Below are positions 19,110 to 30,135 of a stretch of 64,000 bases of DNA, piece by piece. Below the pieces are notes generated by a model. That model did not search any database. It worked only from the letters and a program-made list of their open reading frames with translations, and was not told the origin of the DNA. The stretch is taken from positions 558,001 through 622,000 of the forward strand of contig JAGKQI010000020.1 in the NCBI GenBank assembly GCA_018806915.1, in the 5' to 3' direction. Both the position numbers and the translations under genes were made by a program. This DNA is from Phytophthora colocasiae. Lineage: Eukaryota > Oomycota > Peronosporomycetes > Peronosporales > Peronosporaceae. The stretch's first letter is position 1. Each line of letters opens with the position of its first letter.

Positions 19110-20267
19110 TTATCTATCTCTCCTGGTAGCATATTTGTCACGACGAGCTCTGCGCTGTTGTGACGGTCCTCTTTGACTTTGTTGGCGTTGTTGTGAAGGC
19201 TGGTATTGTAGTGAAGGTTGTCTGGGGTATTTCCTGCTGGAATTGGTCTTGTGTTCTTCTATTGAGTCCTGCTCGAACAGTACGACGGGCGTTGTTCCTC
19301 TCCGATGACGACCTCGCTCTGAAATGTCGTCAAGGGGAGGAGTTACATTACCACGACGGCTTCGCTGCGTGTTGTCTCGAGGACGAGGACCATCGTCACG
19401 GCGCCCTCGCCTAGTATTCGGTCCGAATGGGTACGCGTCGACTGTGAGTCGGTGGTGCGACGGAGTCGTATTGTTGTCCGAGAGGATTGCTGTGCCATTT
19501 AACGAGTTCTGCAACCCACTCACGTTGGGCGAGTACTGGCACTGGCCTTCGACCCACAAGTCCGGTGTCATGTCAGTGTCCAGCATGCTCAACTGTGGTG
19601 CGGGTTGGTGGGGTAATGAACCTACGATGAAAGGCTCGTCCGGGTCGCTCTGGTCCTCGGAGAATGCTCGTCGTCGGTTTCTCCGTCCGTACATGACTAC
19701 AGCAAATACCGCAGCGATGGCAATCACAGCCAGAATTGAAGCTACGATCACTAGTGTTGTCGGACTTGTTCCTGTTCCTACTACCCCATCGCTGTCTCCA
19801 GAGCTGCTATCGCCACTTGAACTAGTCGGGAGGCTGTCAACTGGACTAACCGTACCGCTTCCTGACGTCGAGTCGCTCCCTGATGAACCGGTGGAAGACG
19901 CGTCCGTCGATCCTGATGTGGTCTCGTTCACGGGGAAGATGAGAATCTCCTTGTTGGAACCAGAACCTTCGTAGACAATATGCACAGTTGTGTCGTTGCG
20001 CAAAATCTCAGACCAGTCCATGCTGTCGTTCACTTTGACATGGCCCACGCCGCTACCGTCGACAAAGCTGGTAACGTTCGAGATAAAAGACATGTCCACC
20101 GTCTTGAGTGGCCCCGAGCCATCGCGAGCCTCGTCGTCGCCGTCATAGATTTCCTGTGTTCCTCGCAGCACAGCAGTGCTCTTCCGAGTTGCCATGGAGA
20201 TCGGCCAGCGGGGGCGTGGAATATAACGAGGAGAAGAACCAGAGAGCCACAATGCAGATCGATCCAA
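19110..20267 (-). CDS. Single-pass membrane protein with Ser/Thr/Gly-rich ectodomain (385 aa as read)
   Basis: I do not recognise a family. Residues 55-120 carry several N-glycosylation sequons (NVT, NDS, NDT, NET). A 50-residue Ser/Gly/Thr-rich mucin-like stretch follows, then one clear transmembrane helix (TLVIVASILAVIAIAAVFAV, about 170-190) with a basic stop (RRNRRR). The roughly 190-residue cytosolic tail ends in Gln- and Arg-rich sequence (QPSQQRQQSQRGPSQQRR). The layout suggests a type I surface receptor or wall sensor. The 5' end is doubtful: neither MDRSALW (20267) nor MATRKST (20195) is a signal peptide. Hydrophobic stretches lie in the other two frames at 20200-20300, so an upstream exon or a sequence error is likely. 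Confidence 0.55.
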   Translation of the reverse strand: MDRSALWLSGSSPRYIPRPRWPISMATRKSTAVLRGTQEIYDGDDEARDGSGPLKTVDMSFISNVTSFVDGSGVGHVKVNDSMDWSEILRNDTTVHIVYEGSGSNKEILIFPVNETTSGSTDASSTGSSGSDSTSGSGTVSPVDSLPTSSSGDSSSGDSDGVVGTGTSPTTLVIVASILAVIAIAAVFAVVMYGRRNRRRAFSEDQSDPDEPFIVGSLPHQPAPQLSMLDTDMTPDLWVEGQCQYSPNVSGLQNSLNGTAILSDNNTTPSHHRLTVDAYPFGPNTRRGRRDDGPRPRDNTQRSRRGNVTPPLDDISERGRHRRGTTPVVLFEQDSIEEHKTNSSRKYPRQPSLQYQPSQQRQQSQRGPSQQRRARRDKYATRRDR

Positions 20268-21767
20268 TGATCAAGAATGGGGTGTTGCCATCGAGGCAGT
20301 TCGTCTGATGACCGATCGGGGATTACGAAGGAGCAAGCCACCGCCCGTGAGGTACAAAAGCCAGCTCCTCAGGCTTCCTCGCTCCGTCCTTACCATTACA
20401 GATGTAGGGAAGAGCTAGTGCAAGATCTGCCCAATACCAAACAAAAAAAACATTTTGGAAACACTGCTATCGATTATGATGGCTAGTTTCACTCTTGCTG
20501 GGTTTTGCCTGCATGCAGTACGTCGTGAATTATACAGACGAGATACCGGTTGTGTTGTACATGTAGAACAGAATTTGAAATCCTGGAAGCTGGCCAAGGC
20601 CGCCAAGAACAGTTCATTGGTCTAAGCTACGTCACTCCGTGTTCAGTCTTGAACGAAACAGGCCCACGTCCTTTACAGTCGAAGGTCTCGCCGAAACAAG
20701 TTATCAATGTCGAGTTAATGACGACTCGCAGACCTTGCGAATCGCGCCAGTAACTCACGTAAAAGATTATATACCTACGGAACCAGCACCTATGTGCTCG
20801 TTCGAGCTCGAAATAGGCTGGGTTACACGTACATACTGTACATTTTCTCACCATTATGTGCACCACCCATTTCAGCCGTTAATAGAGCGAATAAGAGAGA
20901 CTTTGAATTTTGAGTTTGAAGCCAAAAAGTACAATAAAAAGTGCGTGCGAACTTAGCCAGGCGCGTCGGTTACATTTTGAACTGCAAAATCCCAAATTGC
21001 TGCAGTGCAAAGTACGGATTCGATTCATTCATTTTGACGCAAAATGCAGCCGGAAAGGGCGGGAAAAGGCGCGTCACCGCGGCGCGTCACACGGGGTGAG
21101 TGCGGAATGAATGTTTTTGAGGCGTCCACGCTCAACAAGCTATCTGTCAAGTCCACGGAACGCATCAACGACATACGTCCGATAAGGCAGCGTCTGCAGT
21201 ACGGATGCTGTTAGCGGGCTACAGAACGAACGATATATGTATCTATAGGACTGCTATCGAGCAGGAAGCCCCGCGCACGCCTTGTCTGGAGCAATTCCGT
21301 TTTGCTCAAGGTATGTAGAGTGTTTGTAGGACATTAAATTCAAATTCAATTTGCTCTTATCGCGCTTCCATTTTGAACTGCAATTTGGGTGCGAACCTTG
21401 AGTCTACCGAGAAAAGTCACCGCCCCCGGAAAGGCGCGAGTAAAGTGCGATTCAAAACTGCCTTCAAATTCAGGACTCAACTCTCTCTTATTCGCTGTAA
21501 TCTAAGAATCTTAATGCTTATACCGGTAATTCGCTCTCGTGCGCGGCACTCGCGCATTTTAGTGGTGAGTTAAATCTAGCGGTGAGTGCCACATTGCGCA
21601 CTCATCGAGCCTGCAGACTCGTACTAAGTAGCGCGCAACAGCCAACTATACTGCTGAAAAATTATGCTAAACAGGTACAGCAGGTGGTGCCGGCCGCCCG
21701 CTCAGGCTCGGAACCTTAGCAAATCGTATACGCGTGAAAGTATTCATTATCACAGTGAAGGATGTTC
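20268..21767. other. Intergenic, no gene recognised
   Basis: About 1.5 kb without a supported gene. Two stretches, 20970-21060 and 21365-21440, share the phrase ATTTTGAACTGCAA and neighbouring CG-rich words (GGAAAGG, GGCGCG), suggesting fragments of one decayed repeat. The part before 20340 may hold the missing 5' end of the membrane-protein gene. The target-site duplication of the adjoining LTR element begins at 21768. Confidence 0.5.
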
Positions 21768-21772
21768 CTGAG
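21768..21772. other. Target-site duplication CTGAG (left)
   Basis: CTGAG directly precedes the left LTR and recurs at 25334-25338 directly after the right LTR, the expected 5-bp footprint of integrase. Confidence 0.9.
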
Positions 21773-22051
21773 TGTTGAAGTAATGATTTGCGCAGAGTTG
21801 TTAGGTAGACGAAGGATGGAGACGAATAAAATAGTGCATAGAATATTGGAGAGGAAGTCTTGAGTGTAGATGAAGAATGGGCTTGTGTGGTGAAGATGGT
21901 AAAAGAAGAATTGATGAATTAGAGAGTCTGGTGTTCTGGAGGGGAGTTATTCTCCACCACCAGTCCAGTTAGGTACGATTTCTCTATATGGAACTGCACA
22001 ATTTAATACCCCTAGATAGGTGTCATCACTGCAGAGATGGTAACTTCAACA
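21773..22051 (-). repeat. LTR, 3' copy of the non-autonomous element
   Basis: 279 bp, identical by eye to 25055-25333. Terminal inverted bases are TGTTGAAGT/ACTTCAACA. A TATA-like TCTCTATATGG occurs near 21981-21991 as written. Confidence 0.93.
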
Positions 22052-22261
22052 GCCTCCCACATCGATGAATGTGTATGACGCTCTATCTGTCGAGTAAAAT
22101 TTAATGCTCCACAGGTGGCTGTTATAACAGTCCTGTGCAAACATGAATATTTACAAGAGGTAGCTTTTGTTTTGATATAGATGACCTTTTTTCTTTGACC
22201 ATTGTCAGATTTGTCATTTTTTGTTGTGCAATTTTTTTCTTGTTTCATTGTTATTTTGGCT

Positions 22262-22431
22262 ACTCAGGAAAACCTTAAAGAAGGATTAAACCTGTTCACC
22301 GTAGTGGAATGTTGTTATTAACGCTTTTGTTGTACGTGTTTTGAGAAAAGATACTCAGGAAAACCTTTAAGGATCAAAACCTGTTTAGTGTATCGTTGAC
22401 TACTCAGGAAACCTTTGAGGATACACCTGTT
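22262..22431. repeat. Three related ACTCAGGAAA...CCTGTT units
   Basis: Units at 22262-22296, 22352-22385 and 22402-22431 each run from ACTCAGGAAA through ACCTT and GGAT to ACCTGTT. Lengths are 35, 34 and 30 bases. CAGG and CCTG at the ends could pair. They lie near the 3' end of the element when it is read on its own strand. Confidence 0.8.
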
Positions 22432-23204
22432 CGCCTTGTTGAAATTTTTAAATGCTGTGTAAGTCGTTATTTACATTGCATGTTTTGTTCTCGTTCATGC
22501 TTTGGACGTTTCTTCACATATTTTGTTTGTGTTTTGGTTTTATATTTCTTTGGCTAAGGACTTATAGAGAATTTTTGCCTCCCAGTTTCTTAAAACTGGT
22601 TCATAGTCGATGTTGGTGTTCGTTTTCAAATTTGTTTTTACTAATTTTGTTGAGAGTTTATATCTTTCAAGTTTTTGAAGAAAGGCTACAGCTTTAAAGC
22701 ATAAATAATCCCAAACAGTGTCATAAGTAGTGTACTCATCGTGTTTGCAGTTAGTGTGCAGGCTCTCATCGTTGGGACTAATTTCTCCCTAGAGGCTGAT
22801 CGAGTAGTTTCTCGTTTAGGAAGTGATAGATTTGTAACTATGAATCTAATGTAGAAGGGATTCGTGTACCGGAACTGTAGTTTGCTTTCTATTGACAGAG
22901 GCTTTTGTTGGCTTGTCACGTAAATGTATGGTGCTTTAAGAACTACTTCGAAGTACATTAGAAGTAGATTTAATTCTTTTAATTCTTTTTGTTGGGGAAA
23001 TGTTTGAAATTCTTGCCAGGGACTGAATGTAGTTTGGCGAATGAATGACTACGTTGGTGCCTCCCAGTTTCATACATTTCGTTAAGTATTTCTCAACTTT
23101 GTTTCAGACAAATGTCTGTACAGTGCATATCGCTTTACATTTCTTTTTGAGATTTTGTTTTCACAGAGCCCGAAATTAATCTGGGTTATTGTATTTAACA
23201 TATT

Positions 23205-23332
23205 ACAAGCTGTAGTTCTACCTGAGTAGTTCGCTACAGCTTGGCATAAAGCCAACAAATTTGTTTTAATATTTGTGATACAACAAGCCGTAGTTCTACT
23301 ACCGTAGTTCGCTACAGCTTGGCATCAAGCCA
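23205..23332. repeat. Duplicated 50-bp hairpin unit
   Basis: 23205-23254 and 23283-23332 are both 50 bases and differ at only a few positions, mostly in the central loop. AAGCTGTAG and CTACAGCTT form a perfect 9-bp stem in the first copy. The second copy has one substitution in the left arm (AAGCCGTAG), which still allows G-U pairing. TTGGCAT.AAGCCA makes a second small stem. Confidence 0.85.
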
Positions 23333-25040
23333 GCGAATTGTGGTTGTACGACTGGGATTCTACTACGTAGTACAGAGGGACATTATGACAATACTACTGT
23401 AGTAAAGCAGATGTTTTTTTTTGTTTTTTTTATCTCTTCGTAATCCTGCAGCAATGCTGCGTGGCAGACGGAATTTCCTTCGCCTCAGTTTGTAAGAGCA
23501 TGTATGTTTGAGTTGTATGAGCAGATATTATACTGTATCTCATAATTTGTAAATGCTTCTTGAATGTGTTTGTATCTTTACTTTGGTAGTGACGTGAATC
23601 TTTTTCAGTTTTGATTTTTATGAGGTATTTTCATTTTTCTTTGCATGAAGTTTTTTCAATGTCATTGTGTTCTTTATCTGAAGTAGACATCTTGCTAGTT
23701 TTACATTAGTTTTTCGCATTTACTGGTGATATTGAGCATACCGTAAGATGCTCTATCTGATGCACCACAGGTGGCTGTGTAGGACAGTCCTGCGCATACA
23801 TGAATAAAGAGATTTTTTAGAACTCTTTTGTTTTAGAAAGCGACATTCTTTTGTAGCGTCAAGTTTTTCGCCACTTTGGCAAGGTAAATGCTGTTTTGGA
23901 TTTTCAGATTTCATAGTAATCGTTTTGTTGCATGATTTTGTGATATTTTGTGTTAAGAATGACAGCACAAAGAACTATCAGATCGATATCAGTTTGGTCA
24001 TGCTGTCATAGGCACTGTCAATGATGCGTTACAGATATATTTGTCTGATTGGGTTCTGGTTTAACTTTTTGTAAAGTGCCATTTATTAGAGGCTTGTAGC
24101 TTGCATAAATATTTTGATGCAATGGTATCGGTAGCCTTCGATACAACTACAGCATCGCCACAATGCAAACTGTAGGTACACATATCTTGCTGGAAAATAC
24201 ATGATAAACATGCATAGAATTTCATATATTCCATGCGATTGTCCGAGGATTTTTGTTCTCTCGTTGTTTGTAAGTGTTGCGTGCAGCACTAGTAGCAAGT
24301 ATGTGGACTACCGCTTCCAATAAGCGATGGTATTCGTGTAGTAAGGAGCTAGTAAATACCTTATAAACTCAACGATCATTTTACAGAGGCATCTGTGCGT
24401 GTCTTTTGGTAGTTCGTTCATTCTCGTTTTCATTTTCGTTCTCAATTGTTTCTTCTCTTTGTTTTCGTCTTGTTCTTTTCGTTAGAGATAGGTATCGACG
24501 GAATTCGGTACTCGTCACCTTAATTAAACTACTACAGTAGTAAATGCAAGTTTGTCTTGCAGTTCGGAGAGCTCCAATGTTTTGGTAACGTCTCGTAGAT
24601 ATGCTATACATGTATGTATGCGATATAAACTTGCCTGCCTCATGGGCGGTCTTACAGCAGTAGTTGGCACAACCTGTGGCTGGCAATGATTGAAGTCGGT
24701 CCAGAGCTCTTGGCCTACTGGAATAAGGACATAGCGTGGCAGACGTCCTGCTCACGCAGCGCAACAGCATGGGATGCTGGCGCAGTGGGCAGCATCGCCT
24801 CACAGCTCGGCAATAGCCGGTAGCACGGAATGTTTTACTCGTGCAGCGCTTCAGTTCAGTGACTGGCGCTGAGGCATCGTGGCCTCCCAGCATGGCGACA
24901 GCACATGCGGCACTACAGCGTCATGGCTGGTGCTTACAGTAGTAGGCTTCACGGCTTCAGGTCTACACTTGATAGTCGTCGTCCAGGCCGTCTCTATTCA
25001 ACCACTTCCACGCTGGTGAAGCGTTAGGGTCCATACCCCG

Positions 25041-25054
25041 TTGGGCTCATAACC
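25041..25054 (-). other. Primer-binding site of the non-autonomous element
   Basis: GGTTATGAGCCCAA on the minus strand, directly beside the 5' LTR. It is identical to the Copia site at 9338-9351. It is followed by a nine-codon-scale frame starting ATGAGCCC and ending TAA, a relic or mimic of the Copia gag start. Confidence 0.8.
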
Positions 25055-25333
25055 TGTTGAAGTAATGATTTGCGCAGAGTTGTTAGGTAGACGAAGGATG
25101 GAGACGAATAAAATAGTGCATAGAATATTGGAGAGGAAGTCTTGAGTGTAGATGAAGAATGGGCTTGTGTGGTGAAGATGGTAAAAGAAGAATTGATGAA
25201 TTAGAGAGTCTGGTGTTCTGGAGGGGAGTTATTCTCCACCACCAGTCCAGTTAGGTACGATTTCTCTATATGGAACTGCACAATTTAATACCCCTAGATA
25301 GGTGTCATCACTGCAGAGATGGTAACTTCAACA
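25055..25333 (-). repeat. LTR, 5' copy of the non-autonomous element
   Basis: 279 bp and identical to 21773-22051. It adjoins the primer-binding site on one side and the CTGAG duplication (25334-25338) on the other. Confidence 0.93.
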
Positions 25334-25338
25334 CTGAG

Positions 25339-25870
25339 GAACAGGTGCTGCTCACTCGATCAGAAAACTGTCAAGGGCCGCTAAAATTTAGGGTTTAGCC
25401 TAAATTACCCGTGCTAATACACAGTGTCCCGTACAGACTCGCTGTCAGCAACTGTCCGAACTACTGTACTCGTATGCGCTAGACTGCAATGTGCATGCAG
25501 AATGCTGTGCCCTTTTCGGTCTCTACTGTAGAGGTACAGGATACACAGCGGTGCTGCAGACTGGTGCATGAATTGTATGACGGCTTCAAATTGCCGACCG
25601 AAATTCGTGAACATACCAGCCAAAGTTGGATAAACCAACACCACAGGCAATACATTTGCACGTGCATGTACATTCGTGCAGATGCGGATTCATCCAAGTT
25701 GTGCATTACCATTTTACTGCACAATTTTTTCAGGAACCGAAAAAGCCACATGCTACAATTCAGTTTTGTGTGGTCCACTAAACCCTGATTTAAATTTCAA
25801 AACCACCATCATTCTTCAGCGCGAATTGGAAGCTCCAACCAAGAAGAACTTGATCGCCTTCACCTTCACG
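25339..25870. other. Intergenic region upstream of NDC80
   Basis: No gene is supported here. The LTR element landed 533 bp upstream of the NDC80 start codon, so the promoter of NDC80 lies within this stretch. An open frame continues upstream of the NDC80 ATG to 25676 but lacks family similarity. Confidence 0.5.
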
Positions 25871-28138
25871 ATGCGGCGCACGACGCTCGGCCCCGTGTCT
25901 TCCTCGCAGCTCAACACTCGCTCCTCTGTGTTACACCATCCCTCCACCCGCGTGTCTGTCCCCAACAAGAGCACAGCATCGATGGAGCGCCAGTCGATCG
26001 GCGTTATGTCCCGCCGAGTCTCCACCGCTCGACGACCCCCAACAGGAGCGCGAGCTTCAGTGAATCCGCGCCAATCATCAGTGGGCACAAATCGACGCAA
26101 TAGCACCTACAGCTCTAGAGCCTCTGTGTCCGGCCGTGGAGGCGGACGTGTACTGGATCCACGACCTGTGGGCGATCGATCATTCCTCAATAGCTGTGTT
26201 GCGACTCTAGTGGAGTATCTGAGCGATCACATGTACGACCAGACGTTGTCTCCTACGCTACTGAGGCGTGGGCCGTCGAAGAAGGATTTCAGCAACATGA
26301 TTTTGTTCCTGTTCAAGCAGGTGGATCCCACCTTCACGTTCGGAGTCAAATTTGAAGAGGATGTTGTGCTCCAATTCCGCAACCTGCGGTACCCCATTCC
26401 TATCAGTAAGACGTCACTTGCTGCTGTTGGCACGCCACATACGTGGCCTACTCTGCTGCTGTCCATCTCGTGGCTGATTGAGCTACTCAGTGTGAGTAAA
26501 AGATGATACATAGCTGGATATTTTGTATGATGCTTACAATTATCATGTTTGATTTATAGTATGATGAAGCTATTCAGGCGAACGAAGCGGAGCAGAACGA
26601 TGAGAATGACGATGAGAATGGAGACAAGCCGTTCTTCAAGTACTTGGTTGCGTCTTATCGCGTGTTCTTAGCCGCTGAAGATGACAAATTCGAAATGTTG
26701 ACAAGCCAAGAGCGAGAGAAATTGAGTATGAATGATTGCACTTGGTAGCAACGACTTGTTCAGATTGACACTGACATATGACTGTCATGTTCTTGAAGTT
26801 TCCCGGAACGAGGCGATAAAGCAAGAAACAACCACGTTGGAGCAGAAGCGCGAAGAATTGAAGAGGCGTATTGAGAAGGCCAAACGAGACAAGGTATAGC
26901 GGTTTGCATCTTCCTGGTCATTCACTCGTTACTTGCCGTGACATCCTATCATGTTACAGAATGCACTGTTGGAGCTGAACGAGAAGAAACAACATTGCCT
27001 AGGTGATCTTGATAAATTTCGCAAGATGATCGCAAAATATGAAACCAACATCCCAAGACTAGCTAAGAAGATGCAGACTTATGCCAAAACTCTACAGACT
27101 TACGGTACGTATTTTACTGGTTATTTTGAATTTTGAAACAAAAAAAACAGCTACTAACGTCGAGCTATCGCAGAGGAAGAGCTAGCTACCCACGAGGAGG
27201 AAATCGAAAGATTGGAGACACGTATTAAAAACCAGGAACTTTCTGCATACGATATCGAGCAAATTGCCCAAGAGAGAGCACGACTAACAGAACAACTTCG
27301 TCAAGTTCAAGCTGATCAAGACGTGCTCCAGAAGCTAATCAAAAACGACGAAAATCGTGCTGCCCAAATTCGGGACTCTGTACGTAATGCTAAGTTAGCA
27401 GAGAAGCTCTTGTTTCTAACATTTGTGTGTTGTTTTGGCCAGCTCGACGTTCAGATTCATGAATACACAACAACTTGTAAGCAAATGAAGATCATTCCTG
27501 TCACCGCGAAAAACTCGCTCGGGTTTGATTTTATGCTTGAATTGGATCCTGCGCTGCACGAGCTCGACGGAGTTCAACAGCTTGCGCACCACCTCAAGAA
27601 TGAAGTACGCCAAGCCCAACATGCGCTAAAGCAAAACCGCATCACGCGTGCAAATGCTGGTTTGGACGAGGCCCTTGTGTTGGATGAAGAGCTGCGTCAA
27701 CATGAGCGCAATCTCGACCTTGAAATTGAATTGGAGAAGAGGTGGGAGGCGGACGCGGAAAAGTTTGCTGAGCAAATGCACATTGAGCGTGAAAAGAGAG
27801 AAGATAGTTTGCGTCGGAAGACAGCAGCAATCAAAGAAGTCGAGGCCACGATCACGAAAATTGCTAATGCGGATAACCTCACCGAAGAAGAGTCAAACAG
27901 CCTTCAACATCTCTCCGACGTGAAAAAAGAGTAAGTTCTGTAAAGTACTGTTGTCACCATTGCCATAAATACTAACGTGCGCTTCACTTACAGAGAAAAG
28001 GAACTAAACGCAGCCTATCGAGCATTGCTTGATAAGAACCGACATGCTGTCGCAAACGTTCTCGTGGCATGCACTGACTACAAGGCCATGATCGACCGAG
28101 CCATTACGTCCCTCGAAGATGAAGTCGGCAAGGCTTAG
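25871..28138 (+). CDS. NDC80: Kinetochore protein NDC80/HEC1 (621 aa)
   Basis: Seven exons: 25871-26491, 26560-26725, 26799-26893, 26960-27104, 27174-27379, 27443-27930 and 27994-28138. All introns are GT-AG, 62-72 bp, and the total is a multiple of three. Branch-like CTACTAAC (before 27174) and ACTAAC (before 27994) are visible. The N-terminus is a basic Ser/Arg-rich tail with RRVS/RRNS-type sites, typical of the Aurora-regulated Ndc80 tail. A calponin-homology head follows (about 95-215: DRSFLNSC, FLFKQVDPTF, LRYPIPISKTSLAAVGTPHTWP), then a long coiled coil. The protein couples kinetochores to spindle microtubules with Nuf2, Spc24 and Spc25. The length is close to human NDC80 (642 aa). Confidence 0.93.
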
Positions 28139-28361
28139 CTTTGAAATGATTTTGTCCATACAAACGCAGAGACTTTTTCCCTCTGGAAGCTTACGCGCCA
28201 TGCACATGTAGCAGTAGGAGTAAAGGAGAATATGATGTTATCATGCAGGCTCTGGTTTCTTTCTCACAACTGAATATCGTCTCAACACTTAAAGCCGCCG
28301 ACGTTATGCATCACAACCGAGCCTCTGCCTTGTGAATTACTCAGTTCTGCACAAACACGCT

Positions 28362-30135
28362 CTACCCATCCAGCGATGTTGCCCGCAACACAAACTGATC
28401 GAAGCGTTCCTGCAATTTCTGTCGCTGTGCCATACGTCGTCTGATAAGACTCGAGCGATTTTGCTTCCAAAAACGAATTTCGTCTTCAGGAATGCCATGA
28501 TTCTCGTCGTCCGTGTCCACATCGAGCTCTAGCAAGGAGGATGTAAACTGGTTGGACGCGTCCCAGCCCATCGACGATAGCAGTTGCCACTCCATACGCT
28601 CATCATACGTCAAATTCCCTCGCAAGCAAGGCTCATCACACGTTGAGTCGCACTGATGCGGTCCCATGGGATCCATTGAGCTGGAAATGCTGAGATCGTC
28701 ATCGTCACATTGGCTACTGATCGAGTTGGTCGAGGATTGAGATGTGACAGGCTTGCTACTATCAGATTGCTTGCGAGTCTTCGTCTGCTTGATTTTTTGC
28801 TTTTCAACTTGTGAACTCTTTTCTGATTCCGAGCGGTCTGCTTGTTTCTGTTTCGATGCTGTTTTGCGTTTTTTCTTCTTCTCCTTTCGCTTCTCCTTCT
28901 TCTTAGCCAACCTCCGAGATTCATCATCTTCCTCTGCCAGTAATTGCTCCATCATCTCTTCGCCATGCAAAGCCTCCACAGCCACGTCGAAGTTTCGACG
29001 CAGTGTAGATACGGCGCAATGAACTAACAACTCTTCTGATCGCTTTTCTGACCGAGACTTCGTCCACAAACTCTGCATCTTATCCCAGATAACCATGCCC
29101 AAGCATATAAGAACTTCGTCTTGAGCCTCTGCAATTGTTCGTGCATGTCGGTCACCCCAGTCGCCAACTACCTCTTGGTCTGCCCGCGACATCAGCTGGG
29201 ACATAAACTCAATATTACATGGCACGATAATCAGGTTTGTGGCGCGCGAGAATGCGAGTTCGTCGAACAAGTACGATGTGTAGTGCAGATCGTCGCCGTA
29301 ATCGCTGTGTTCGTGGTGTTTTTCGGAGCACTCAAAGCCTCCGCAATCCTCGCAGTCGTCCTCGCTACAGCTCGACCCGATGAGTAGATCATACGCTTCT
29401 AATACCTTCTCCTTGCACCGACAGCAAAACCGATGACGACGCAGATAACTCTCTAGATCGGTTAAAAACTGGTCTGAATCGATATGAGAAAGATGTCGCT
29501 GGTGATCCTCTGGAAGCTTATGCCACAGCGCCTCAAACGCAGCAGGACGTGGACGGCCCCGCACTCGCTGCGAATGAAGTGGACACCTAGCTCGCGAAGT
29601 TCCTGCTTTGCTGTTTGGCTTGGTCGGCTTGGCCAGAGTTGTAGTCGCCCATTGCTCTTGGTGGTAGAAAAGCGAGAACGACGTATCAGGGCTGTTCAGA
29701 TACGACTCGTTAAGTCGAAAGTGGTTGTCCTTATCGAAGCAAAGTCCCGACCGACTGACAATCTGTGGGACACGGATAATACCGTCCACCAGCTTGTAAA
29801 ACAGCGCTTCCGCACTGTTCCGACATCCTGGACACGGCAGCAGATCGTTGGCTGTCTGTAGAAACTGGTTTACATCTCCTTTAAGCGCTGCAACACGTTC
29901 TCGGTCCGTCAGTAGCGTCCATCGCTGTCACATTTACAGCAGTACAAGCACGTCGTTGTTAGCTTCAACTGCCTCGTGATGACCATCTCCGCGTCTTCTG
30001 GGTGGTGCTCACCTTGCGGAACTCGCGCGTTTCCGCAGCGCTAGGCTGGCACTGGCAATTAGCATTAGGTCCACACTTAATACTGAGCTGTTTCGAGTCT
30101 GCATCTGGACTCGGCTCGCGGCCGCTCCCCGCCAT
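28362..30135 (-). CDS. Gametogenetin-binding protein 2 (GGNBP2/ZNF403)-like protein (561 aa)
   Basis: Two exons, 30135-30013 and 29924-28362, joined across an 88-bp GT-AG intron (EFRK/RWTLLTDRERV), total in frame. Family hallmarks: DVNQFLQTANDLLPCPGCR, CRCKEKVLEAYDLLIG, and a run equivalent to RHARTIAEAQDEVLICLG. Paired Cys motifs suggest metal binding. A Lys-rich basic stretch (KKKEKRKEKKKKRK) may be a nuclear signal. After a Ser/acidic linker, a C-terminal helical segment follows (PEDEIRFWKQNRSSLIRRRM). In animals GGNBP2 is a putative zinc-finger protein and tumour suppressor; its biochemical role is not settled. It converges with NDC80 (223 bp between stops). Confidence 0.8.

Larger units (their letters stand above)
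22079..23806. repeat. Two diverged copies of a structured segment in the element interior
   Basis: 22079-22149 and 23751-23806 share GCTCTATCTG, then CCACAGGTGGCTGT, then ACAGTCCTG, then ACATGAATA. The pairs GGCTGT/ACAGTCC and CCACAGGTGG suggest base-paired RNA. The bases between the copies are the intervening interior, not part of the repeat. Confidence 0.75.
21773..25333 (-). mobile_element. Complete non-autonomous LTR retrotransposon (3561 bp), recent insertion
   Basis: Two identical 279-bp LTRs (21773-22051 and 25055-25333) start TGTTGAAGT and end ACTTCAACA. They are flanked by the 5-bp duplication CTGAG (21768-21772 and 25334-25338). A primer-binding site, GGTTATGAGCCCAA on the minus strand, directly follows the right-hand LTR, so the element reads right to left. 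A purine-rich GTGGGAGGC beside 22052 is a plausible polypurine tract. The 3-kb interior has no gag or pol similarity in any frame, so it must be mobilised in trans, as in LARD or TRIM elements. LTR identity indicates recent insertion. Confidence 0.93.

Noticed and set aside
24381..24893. 170-codon minus-strand ORF in the LTR element
   Set aside because: Composition looks random (Cys/Arg-rich, then a simple ENENENE-type run from repetitive DNA), with no Gag or other family features.
25676..25870. N-terminal extension of NDC80 to 25676
   Set aside because: The frame is open, but the added residues do not resemble the basic Ndc80 tail, whereas the ATG at 25871 starts one directly.
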